Assembly: GCA_031254555.1 (NCBI GenBank)
Contig: JAIRUF010000126.1
Span: 1-5,262, forward strand
Source of the DNA: Oscillospiraceae bacterium
Lineage (GTDB): Bacteria > Bacillota > Clostridia > Oscillospirales > Acutalibacteraceae
Reading direction: 5' to 3'
DNA length: 5,262 nucleotides
The position numbers were made by a program, and so were the translations under genes. The notes under the pieces were generated by a model, which saw only the letters and a program-made list of their open reading frames with translations, did no database searches and had not been told where the DNA came from. This document shows, piece after piece, positions 1 to 5,262 of the stretch; position 1 is the stretch's first letter, and every line of letters starts with the position of its first letter.

Positions 1-2
1 CT

Positions 3-251
3 TTAGATCAAATTGCGTTATTATGCGTAATACCGGCCATCACATCGCTGCTTTCCATATTCTTTGTACTGGTGGATTACTTCAATATGATAAGAGATAA
101 TTCTCAAGTCCGCGTCAAAAGAGGTGCCGCTATACATAAACCCCGAACAAAAACTTCAAAGCCAAAAGAAGCGGAGCGCATCGAGAAATCTACACAGATT
201 TTACACAATGATGTTGAAGAAGATATGTCCAGCTATTTAGAAGATATTTAG
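3..251 (+). CDS. C-terminal end of an unidentified membrane protein (partial)
   Basis: An open frame runs from the left edge to a TAG at 249-251, giving 82 residues of a protein whose start lies outside the window. The fragment begins with a hydrophobic stretch (about residues 4-24, reading IALLCVIPAITSLLSIFFVL) that looks like a final membrane helix. A basic region follows (residues 36-60, rich in K and R), then an acidic tail ending YLEDI. A last helix containing an IPA/IPS-like turn followed by a charged cytoplasmic tail is compatible with the C-terminus of an MFS or GPH-type sugar transporter, but that is a guess and no diagnostic motif is present. It is convergent with the minus-strand operon and separated from it by about 200 bases, so it belongs to a different transcription unit. 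I am confident it is coding, but not of its function. Confidence 0.6.
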   Translation, partial: LDQIALLCVIPAITSLLSIFFVLVDYFNMIRDNSQVRVKRGAAIHKPRTKTSKPKEAERIEKSTQILHNDVEEDMSSYLEDI

Positions 252-264
252 TATTTGATTTTGT

Positions 265-292
265 CAGCGGTATTCTATATAGAATACTGCTG
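265..292 (+). terminator. Possible terminator hairpin after the left-edge gene
   Basis: Two 11-base arms (265-275 and 282-292) flank a six-base TATATA loop. All positions pair except one G/T position, which is a G-U wobble in RNA. The hairpin starts 13 bases past the TAG of the left-edge gene, the usual place for an intrinsic terminator. The weakness is the tail: the bases that follow are A/T-rich (TAATAAATATAATTTT) rather than a clean run of T, so termination may be weak, or the element may only protect the 3' end of the mRNA. Confidence 0.45.
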
Positions 293-428
293 TAATAAAT
301 ATAATTTTGCATCTTCCGACTTTAAAATAGCAGATTACGGTTTTGTTTTGATCCTTTAAAATTGTCTAGGCAAATAAAACAATAGGATTTACTTACAAAA
401 CAATTTGACAATGACAACAACCAGAATG
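293..428. other. Convergent intergenic spacer, nothing recognised
   Basis: These 136 A/T-rich bases lie between the two convergent transcription units. I found no convincing ORF, tRNA, repeat or further hairpin. A TTGACA hexamer at 405-410 (+) has no good -10 partner and would read straight into the operon terminator. Confidence 0.5.
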
Positions 429-460
429 AAATAACCGCCGGCTTACGCCGGCGGTTATTT
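429..460 (-). terminator. Intrinsic terminator of the alaS-HIT-comEC-holA-rnmV operon
   Basis: A perfect inverted repeat has 14-base arms (429-442 and 447-460) around four bases. On the minus transcript the loop reads GUAA closed by a C-G pair, which is a GNRA tetraloop and very stable. On the plus transcript it would read UUAC, so the structure favours minus-strand use. The core is GC-rich (CCGCCGGC), the stem begins with AAATAA and ends with TTATTT, and the following minus-strand bases remain T-rich (CATTCTGGTTGTTG). The rnmV stop codon (455-457) lies inside the upstream arm. The A/T-rich ends could let it act in both directions. Confidence 0.85.
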
Positions 461-1063
461 ATCGTCATCGTTTAATTCTTCTTTGCAGGAAAGTAAAATC
501 TCCTTGTACTCATCGTATGTCACAAATGCATTGATAATCCCTAAAAGTGAGTTCGTAGAAAGCCTTGACGGCAAATCAAGCCTTTTTAACAGTTTTAAAC
601 GAAGGCTCCTGCTGCACTTGCCTCCTGTCAATCCATCTCTGTAAAAATCTTCTCTCTCAATTCGCCTTTGAGCGCTTTGCGTCTGGCAAAAAGATACCCC
701 TGCTTTTTTAAGGGCCTTGATTATAATGTCGGAAGGTATTCCCTCAACCCCTATTTTACCCTCTTTGGACGGCTTATCTTTTCTTTTCTCCTTGCCAAAT
801 ACATCGGGAATATATGCGTGAACAACATTCTCAACGGGTAAACTTCCTCCAATAAATGAGCGTATTTTAAAACCGGCGGCGTCATTGTCAGTTAAAATTA
901 CTATCCCCTTTGCCTGAGCTATATTGCGGATAAGTTTTTGCTTCTCCTTATTTTTAAATACGGCAAAACCATCCGTCTCAATAATAACCGCATCAAGTAT
1001 GGAGGACAGCTTTATTTTATCATATTTCCCCTCTACTATTATTGCCTTATCTATCTTTATCAT
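455..1063 (-). CDS. rnmV: Ribonuclease M5 (TOPRIM nuclease, 5S rRNA maturation)
   Basis: RNase M5 makes the final cuts that release mature 5S rRNA from its precursor in Bacillota, acting with ribosomal protein L18. The 202-residue product opens with the TOPRIM signature IIVEG (Glu11), followed by LTDNDAAG with the metal-binding DxD at 59-61. Then come VHAYIPDVFGK (80-91) and IGVEGIP (104-110), typical of the M5 subfamily. The tail, with DGLTGGKCSRSLR (143-155) and LPSRLSTNSLLGIINAF, matches the extra C-terminal domain (DUF4093 type) seen in clostridial members. It is slightly longer than the roughly 186-residue Bacillus enzyme. I chose ATG 1063 because family members start just before the VEG motif. 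The frame is open to a TTG at 1114 and an ATG at 1105, which would add 17 or 14 unconserved residues. ATG 1063 has no clear Shine-Dalgarno site. It is last in the operon. Confidence 0.87.
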   Translation of the reverse strand: MIKIDKAIIVEGKYDKIKLSSILDAVIIETDGFAVFKNKEKQKLIRNIAQAKGIVILTDNDAAGFKIRSFIGGSLPVENVVHAYIPDVFGKEKRKDKPSKEGKIGVEGIPSDIIIKALKKAGVSFCQTQSAQRRIEREDFYRDGLTGGKCSRSLRLKLLKRLDLPSRLSTNSLLGIINAFVTYDEYKEILLSCKEELNDDDK

Positions 1064-1076
1064 TACATATCTAAAA

Positions 1077-1122
1077 GGCGCTAAGTTACAAAACAGGCAT
1101 AGCATATTTTGCAACTTGCCCC
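1077..1122 (-). promoter_or_regulatory. Stem-loop in the rnmV leader
   Basis: On the minus transcript the arm AAGTTGCAAAA (1117 to 1107) pairs with TTTTGTAACTT (1093 to 1083) over 11 positions, leaving a 13-base loop (1094-1106). One pair is G-U, so the stem is fully paired only in the minus-strand RNA; the plus-strand RNA would have an A/C mismatch there. After a one-base bulge, GGGGC (1122-1118) can pair with GCGCC (1081-1077) apart from one G/G mismatch. Four T residues (1076-1073) follow, then ATG of rnmV 10 bases further on. It could be an attenuator-like hairpin or a control on rnmV translation. The structure is seen in the sequence; the role is inferred. Confidence 0.5.
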
Positions 1123-1124
1123 AT
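1086..1124 (-). CDS. Possible 12-codon leader peptide upstream of rnmV
   Basis: An ATG at 1124 opens a short frame, MGQVAKYAMPVL, ending at a TAA at 1086-1088. It is preceded by AAAGGAAAG (1133-1125), a plausible though closely spaced ribosome binding site, whereas the rnmV ATG has none. The mini-ORF lies in a different frame from rnmV and covers both arms of the leader stem-loop, so a translating ribosome would melt that structure and stop 22 bases before the rnmV start. The peptide has no run of a single amino acid that would suggest classical amino-acid attenuation. It is too short for coding statistics and may be chance. Confidence 0.25.
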   Translation of the reverse strand: MGQVAKYAMPVL

Positions 1125-1137
1125 CTTTCCTTTCACA

Positions 1138-1143
1138 ATTATA
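1138..1143 (-). promoter_or_regulatory. Possible internal promoter -10 box for rnmV
   Basis: The minus strand reads TATAAT exactly here, overlapping the holA stop codon and 75 bases before the rnmV ATG, in the only sizeable gap of the operon. No good -35 is visible: at 16-base spacing the hexamer is CTTGCA, and at 15 it is TTGCAG, each matching TTGACA at three positions. A TG precedes the box but is one base out of register for an extended -10. TATAAT hexamers also occur by chance elsewhere in this AT-rich DNA. Confidence 0.25.
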
Positions 1144-2170
1144 CAGACTCTTCGGCCGCTGCAAGCTTTACCATCAAATATTCAAAGATCACCCTCTTAT
1201 CCTCGGACGTGCTTTTAAGCTTTATATCCGCGTCATTTAAAAACTCAAGACATTTGTAAATCTGATCCTTTGAAAGTCTTTTGCTTCTCACCGCGGCGTT
1301 TTTAAGCCTGTAGTCACTTTTATACTGAGAGGGAAAAATCCCCTTTAAATCCGAGAGACTCCGGCCTGTATCACTTGTAACCTTTGCCCTGTACATGTCA
1401 ACATACGCGCTGATAAGGGCTCCGTTTATAAGTACTGGCTCTGTCTTTTGGCACAGAAGAGCGTCCAAGTTTATAAAGGCCTTGTCCATAGATTTTTCCA
1501 ACAGGGCGTCCACCATCTTAAATACAGAGGCCTCAACAGTTTTAACTGCCAGTAAGTCTATGTCATCTTTTGTTATCTCATTGCCCGCATAGGAGCAAAT
1601 CTTTTCAAGCTCGTTTATCAAAGTGCTCATGTCAGTCCCCGCAAGCGAAACAAGATGCTGCGCATTGGAAACACTAAGCGTACTCCCGCGTTTTTTAGCG
1701 CCTGAAACCAAAAGCGCATACAGATCATTTGCGCTGCGTTTATTAAGCTCTATGCGAGCGCCCGCATTATCTATATTCTTTAATATCTCTTTTGCGCTCT
1801 TCTTTTTTCCAAGAAAAACTTTTGTATCCATCCAGAAAATTAAAACGCAGTATGGCGGCAAATCTTGAAGCAGCTCTATGATTTTATCGGCATCGTCGGA
1901 TGAGTCTAAATCATAGTCATGCACCAAAACGCATGTACGCTCTGACATCATTGGAAGCGCTTCAACGCACTGCGCTATCTCATCGGCTGAGGTATCATCC
2001 CCGTCAAGCCTGTGGAAATTAAAGTTTTCAAAATCTTTTGGCACCGCTTTTTTAGCCAGCATACTGCAGTAGTGTTGTTTTAAATAACCTTCCGTTCCCG
2101 AGACTAAATAAACCGGCAAAAACTCGCCGGAAGCTATATGCTGTTTTAATCCCTTTTCATTAAAATTCAC
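1139..2170 (-). CDS. holA: DNA polymerase III delta subunit (clamp loader)
   Basis: Delta is the clamp-loader subunit that binds and opens the sliding beta clamp during replication. The 343-residue product has the length and layout of the family (about 340). The N-terminal AAA+-like domain begins with LPVYLVSGTEGYLKQHY (18-34), matching the usual 'yll.G.e.yl' opening, and has no intact Walker A, as expected for delta. Further family patches are VLIFWMDTKVFLGKKKSAKEI (109-129), LAGTDMSTLINELEKICSY (176-194) and EASVFKMVDALLEKSMDKAF (213-232), the junction to the C-terminal collar domain, which ends with the conserved DIKLKSTSEDKRVIFEYLM. Translation starts at a GTG (2170-2168) with AGAGG about nine bases upstream. 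The GTG overlaps the comEC TGA in a GTGA, so the two are probably translationally coupled. The comEC-holA order is common in Bacillota. Confidence 0.93.
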   Translation of the reverse strand: MNFNEKGLKQHIASGEFLPVYLVSGTEGYLKQHYCSMLAKKAVPKDFENFNFHRLDGDDTSADEIAQCVEALPMMSERTCVLVHDYDLDSSDDADKIIELLQDLPPYCVLIFWMDTKVFLGKKKSAKEILKNIDNAGARIELNKRSANDLYALLVSGAKKRGSTLSVSNAQHLVSLAGTDMSTLINELEKICSYAGNEITKDDIDLLAVKTVEASVFKMVDALLEKSMDKAFINLDALLCQKTEPVLINGALISAYVDMYRAKVTSDTGRSLSDLKGIFPSQYKSDYRLKNAAVRSKRLSKDQIYKCLEFLNDADIKLKSTSEDKRVIFEYLMVKLAAAEESV

Positions 2171-4359
2171 AGTAAATTACCTCTTAGTGAAAATTCCGGG
2201 TTTCCCCTCGTCCTCATCTCTATTACATCTTTTTCTATCACAGCAGCATTTCCACCCTTTGACTTTATGGCATAGGCTGTCCTCACTGCTTTGTTTTGCT
2301 CGTCTGACACTACTATAATCCCAAATGAACCACAACTTAGACCCTGCGGCGGTCCCGCCCTGCAGATAAGTATATCGGCGTTTAAAAACTCCTTGGGTAT
2401 TGCCCTAATATCAGTACTAGGATAAAAAGTTATAAGAATTGTGAACTCCTTTATTTTAACACATGCAAACGACGAATTTAAGTCTGTTTTGCAATAAATT
2501 GTAACGTCTCCCCAAACTTTTACACTCGCCTCAAGGACCTCATCTTCCTCCTGATATAAAAGCTCATTTACAGTGTAGAGATCAAGTATATCCTGCGCGG
2601 CACTGCTCTCTGTTTCTTGTGTTCTGGGAATAATCATCAAATCTATCTGTGACACAGAGTTTGAAAACAGTACATTGTCCACATTTGAAGCGGTGTAGTA
2701 CTCCCCTCCGCAGCCGATAACAATACCGCGGCCTTCTCTTGTAAGCACGACACCTGTGCCGTTGCCGGTGTGCACCACATTTATTTTTGTTATGTTTCTG
2801 TTAAGCCATGTATTAGATAGTACAGCGGCAAGCAAAATTATTACAGACAGTATCGACGCAAGCCTTATATTCCTTTTTCTCTCGCCTTTGAAAATTACTG
2901 CAGCAAGCAACAGTATAAACGCCCCTATCATCCAATTGACCATATAATCATAATTAAAGGCTATGTACGAAAACGATAGCTGCGCAAGTCTTTGTGTACA
3001 CCATAGAACATACTTTGCAAGAATGCCGGATATAAAGAAAAGCGGCATACTCACGCCGGAAATAATAGGCAAGGCCGATACAATAACGGCGGTGCCTGAC
3101 AGCAACATAGCCGAGCCGCCGGCATTCACTGTAAGCAAATTTGTAATTACAGACACCGACGACATGCCGCCAAACCGCAGCATCATTACAGGGAGCGTAA
3201 AGAGACTGGCGCTTATCGTTATTGCTGCCATCTCCGCAATTGCCCCCAAAACCCCCGCAAACCTTTTGCTCTTCCATTTACCTAAACGCCTCTTTATGGG
3301 CTCACTCAAAGGCTTCGACAACACTATAATTCCGAGCGTTGCGGAAAATGAAAGCATAAGCCCCGCTGACACAGCGCTGAAAGGATTTAAAAATGTCACT
3401 AAAATTGCAGCAAGGCCTAAGGACGTAAGCGAATCCGTGTCACGCCGCGCGGCCTGGCCTATAAAATACACTATTGTCATTATTCCCGCTCTCATCACCG
3501 ACGGTGTAAAACCCGCAAGCGCCATAAAAAACAATGTAAAAACACCGGATATAAATGCGGCTTTGCCCTTGCCCAGCCTTGTGGCAGAAAGAATGTTGAA
3601 GACAAACATGGCAAATATGGATAAATGAAGTCCGGAAACGGCAAATAAATGGCTGACTCCGCTCTTTTTAAAATTATCATACGTGTCTCTTCCCATCTCA
3701 CTGCTATCCCCAATAAGCATTCCTATAAGAACAGCTCCCTCCTCACCGGGGAGCTTGTCTGTAACCGTATCTTTTATGTAATGTCTTATCTTCACAATCC
3801 TATACATAAATGGCTTATCATCGGGTGATATGGGTTCTATTTCCTCGTATGTATACGCACCGATATAAACCCTGCTCGACTTAAAGTAAAGATGCGCGTT
3901 TTCACTTTGCTCTCCCAGCTTGTACAGCGTCGCATTGTTAATTTTGACCCTATCGTAATAGTCTGCATCCGGCAGAGTTTTACTGGACAGTCTTATATTG
4001 ACCTCTCTTTGCTGACCTTGTATCTTGTCTGTCTTAATTATGTATCGGTACGACCCATTTTTGTTTTTCCCCAACACATCCGTAACCGTGCCCTCTAACG
4101 ACACTTCCCTGTCGGCCATTTCAACCGCCGGGTTATACTCAAACTGCGTCTGCATTATAAACAATATACAAGCGGCAGCTACCGCCAGACAAACCGACGG
4201 TATCACTGCCGCTTTTTTAACAGATTTTATTGATATGGATAAGATAAATAAAACAGCGCTTGCTATTAACAGCACAGTTGCATACGGCCCATCCGACGTT
4301 CCTATAAGGATGAGCGTTGCCAAAAATGTTATGCCTATGACAGCAAGCGGTCTTTTCAA
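2167..4359 (-). CDS. comEC: ComEC/Rec2-family DNA-uptake channel with degenerate C-terminal domain
   Basis: ComEC forms the membrane channel through which single-stranded DNA enters competent cells. The 730-residue product has three N-terminal helices (about 5-68) and a soluble OB-like domain (about 76-175, DUF4131 type). The competence domain follows, with LIGMLIGDSSEM (211-222) and SGVSHLFAVSGLHLS (233-247), the family hallmark, then many helices to about residue 517. Residues 525-715 occupy the position of the metallo-beta-lactamase domain, but the DVGQGD-like opening reads VVHTGNGTG and the HxHxDH site is replaced around PRTQETESSA (578-587), so metal-dependent nuclease activity looks lost. 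The start is a TTG at 4359: an in-frame TGA lies nine bases upstream, GGGAG sits about 11 bases before, and no early ATG exists. Its role in real competence is inferred, since no other com genes are in view. Confidence 0.92.
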   Translation of the reverse strand: MKRPLAVIGITFLATLILIGTSDGPYATVLLIASAVLFILSISIKSVKKAAVIPSVCLAVAAACILFIMQTQFEYNPAVEMADREVSLEGTVTDVLGKNKNGSYRYIIKTDKIQGQQREVNIRLSSKTLPDADYYDRVKINNATLYKLGEQSENAHLYFKSSRVYIGAYTYEEIEPISPDDKPFMYRIVKIRHYIKDTVTDKLPGEEGAVLIGMLIGDSSEMGRDTYDNFKKSGVSHLFAVSGLHLSIFAMFVFNILSATRLGKGKAAFISGVFTLFFMALAGFTPSVMRAGIMTIVYFIGQAARRDTDSLTSLGLAAILVTFLNPFSAVSAGLMLSFSATLGIIVLSKPLSEPIKRRLGKWKSKRFAGVLGAIAEMAAITISASLFTLPVMMLRFGGMSSVSVITNLLTVNAGGSAMLLSGTAVIVSALPIISGVSMPLFFISGILAKYVLWCTQRLAQLSFSYIAFNYDYMVNWMIGAFILLLAAVIFKGERKRNIRLASILSVIILLAAVLSNTWLNRNITKINVVHTGNGTGVVLTREGRGIVIGCGGEYYTASNVDNVLFSNSVSQIDLMIIPRTQETESSAAQDILDLYTVNELLYQEEDEVLEASVKVWGDVTIYCKTDLNSSFACVKIKEFTILITFYPSTDIRAIPKEFLNADILICRAGPPQGLSCGSFGIIVVSDEQNKAVRTAYAIKSKGGNAAVIEKDVIEMRTRGNPEFSLRGNLL

Positions 4360-4384
4360 CTCAACTCACTCTCCCACGCGTTCA

Positions 4385-4726
4385 TCAGCCCGGAGGCCAG
4401 CTAAAATCTCTTCCGCCTATTAAATGGAAATGCAGGTGATTTACCGTTTGTCCGCCTGATTTTCCAACGTTTGTAACGATTCTGTATCCGCTTTCACAAA
4501 TGCCTTGCTCCTTTGCAAGCTTTGCCGCTACACAAAATATCTTTGCAACTATATCCGCATTGGAGCAGTCCACCTGATAAGCCGACTGTATATGCTCTTT
4601 TGGTATTATCAATATGTGGACCGGAGATACCGGGGACAGGTCTAAAAACGCCAGCACTTCATCGTCCTCATAAACCTTTGTCGATGGTATTTCACCATCT
4701 GCTATTTTACAGAAAATACAGTCCAT
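4385..4726 (-). CDS. HIT-family (histidine triad, HINT-like) nucleotide-binding protein
   Basis: This is a small cytoplasmic HIT hydrolase of the HINT branch; such proteins cleave purine nucleoside phosphoramidates and AMP-lysine-type conjugates, including aminoacyl-adenylates. The 113-residue product is full length for the family. It opens with DCIFCKIADGEIPSTKVYED, in which Cys3 and Cys6 are the zinc-binding cysteines of many Gram-positive members, then LAFLDLSPVSPVHILIIPKEHI. It ends with the catalytic triad HLHFH (His97, 99, 101) in NHLHFHLIGGRDFSWPPG, the classic C-terminus. The ATG at 4726 directly follows the alaS TAA, with AGGGG inside the alaS end acting as ribosome binding site, so it is co-expressed with alaS. 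Because HINT enzymes can act on aminoacyl-AMP, pairing with an aminoacyl-tRNA synthetase is suggestive, but that link is inference. Confidence 0.95.
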   Translation of the reverse strand: MDCIFCKIADGEIPSTKVYEDDEVLAFLDLSPVSPVHILIIPKEHIQSAYQVDCSNADIVAKIFCVAAKLAKEQGICESGYRIVTNVGKSGGQTVNHLHFHLIGGRDFSWPPG

Positions 4727-5262
4727 TTACTCATCCCCTATCATTGATAAGACAATTCCGTAGGAGGCGTCTACAGCGTCCCTGGCCTTTGAGATATCCT
4801 TGCCTCCTGCCATGGCACTTTCTGGCTTGCCGCCGCCGTTTCCATCCGCTATTTTGGCGACCTGACGAACTATATTGCCGGCATGGGCTCCCTTGTTCAC
4901 CGCCTCTTTTGCACATACGCAGCAGAAATTGACGGTACCTTTTTCAGGCATAGTACCGGCAGCCACGACCACGGCATTGTCCGCTGCTTGCTTTGCATTG
5001 TCGCACATGCTTCTCAAATCGTTCACTGACATATTCTCAAAAACGGCCGTAATAAGCTTAAGGCATCCCACATCTTTTGCATTCTCAAGTACGCTTTTTG
5101 CCTTTATTGACGCCAGTTCGTTTGTCAACTGCGATATTTGCTTGTCCTTTTCTTTTGACTCGTTTGCCACAAGCGCCGCCCTGTTTGCAAGTTCATCTAC
5201 ATTGCCTGTTTTTAAAGCCTTTGCCGCTTCTTTGATTAGACGTTCTTTATCTTCAATAAGCT
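4727..5262 (-). CDS. alaS: Alanyl-tRNA synthetase, C-terminal part (truncated by window edge)
   Basis: AlaRS attaches alanine to tRNA-Ala. Only the last 177 residues are visible; the frame is open to the right edge, so the catalytic and main editing domains lie outside. The fragment begins with a charged helical stretch (LIEDKERLIKEAAKALKTGN through SKEKDKQISQLTNELASIKAK), the coiled-coil linker. The C-terminal C-Ala/DHHA1 domain follows, with NAVVVAAGTMPEKGTVNFCC, VNKGAHAGNIVRQVAKIADG and the diagnostic glycine-rich GGGKPESAMAGGKD. This domain binds the tRNA elbow and links aminoacylation to editing. The internal GTG at 5170 is not the start: coding clearly continues upstream of it. It is the first visible gene of the minus-strand operon; its promoter, and any T-box leader, would lie beyond the window. 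Confidence 0.95.
   Translation of the reverse strand, partial: LIEDKERLIKEAAKALKTGNVDELANRAALVANESKEKDKQISQLTNELASIKAKSVLENAKDVGCLKLITAVFENMSVNDLRSMCDNAKQAADNAVVVAAGTMPEKGTVNFCCVCAKEAVNKGAHAGNIVRQVAKIADGNGGGKPESAMAGGKDISKARDAVDASYGIVLSMIGDE

Noticed and set aside
405..433. TTGACA with 17-base spacing to GAAATA, as a plus-strand promoter
   Set aside because: The -10 is poor and transcription would run at once into the terminator hairpin and antisense to rnmV.
924..1259. Plus-strand open frame across the rnmV-holA junction
   Set aside because: It overlaps two well-supported genes in antisense; the translation is low-complexity and unrecognisable.
2954..3277. Minus-strand open frame in another frame within comEC
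   Set aside because: comEC is intact and uninterrupted across this stretch, so there is no frameshift and this is a shadow.
2963..3628. Long plus-strand open frame (221 codons) inside comEC
   Set aside because: It is antisense to the conserved membrane core of comEC and its translation matches no family I know; it reflects codon bias on the other strand.
4513..4932. Plus-strand open frame across HIT and alaS
   Set aside because: Antisense to two conserved genes; the product is rich in P, R, H and L, as expected of a shadow frame.
5168..5170. GTG as the start of a separate 147-residue protein
   Set aside because: The frame continues upstream to the window edge with residues typical of the AlaRS coiled-coil linker, so this is an internal valine codon.

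Overview
The window looks like chromosomal core-gene DNA from a low-to-mid GC member of the Bacillota, most likely class Clostridia. The evidence is the gene content (alaS, a HIT-family protein, comEC, holA and an RNase M5 with the extended C-terminal domain), the use of TTG and GTG starts, and tightly packed genes with GA-rich ribosome binding sites. I cannot assign a genus from sequence alone. I see no phage, transposon, CRISPR or defence genes.

Layout. Positions 3-251 (+) hold the last 82 codons of a membrane protein whose body lies to the left. It is followed by an imperfect hairpin (265-292) that may end its transcript, then about 135 bases with nothing I can name. From 429 to the right edge everything is on the minus strand and reads as one operon, in transcription order: alaS 3' end (4727-5262, cut by the window edge), HIT protein (4385-4726), comEC (2167-4359), holA (1139-2170), rnmV (455-1063). 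A strong hairpin terminator (429-460) with a GNRA-type loop on the minus transcript closes the operon and overlaps the rnmV stop codon.

The genes are tightly coupled. The alaS stop abuts the HIT ATG with no gap, 25 bases separate HIT from the comEC TTG start, and comEC and holA share a GTGA overlap. The exception is a 75-base gap between holA and rnmV. This gap carries a TATAAT hexamer, a Shine-Dalgarno-like site in front of a 12-codon mini-ORF, and a stem-loop whose 11-bp core is fully paired only in the minus-strand transcript because of a G-U wobble. It is the most interesting unexplained structure here and could be a regulatory leader for rnmV.

Functionally the operon mixes information processing (tRNA-Ala charging, clamp-loader delta subunit, 5S rRNA maturation) with the DNA-uptake channel ComEC and a nucleotide-binding HIT hydrolase. 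The ComEC C-terminal region sits where the metallo-beta-lactamase nuclease domain normally lies, but the usual histidine/aspartate metal motifs are not visible. If it imports DNA, this protein probably does not itself degrade the non-transported strand. No wholly new system is evident; the unusual items are the rnmV leader, the degenerate ComEC domain and the placement of rnmV.
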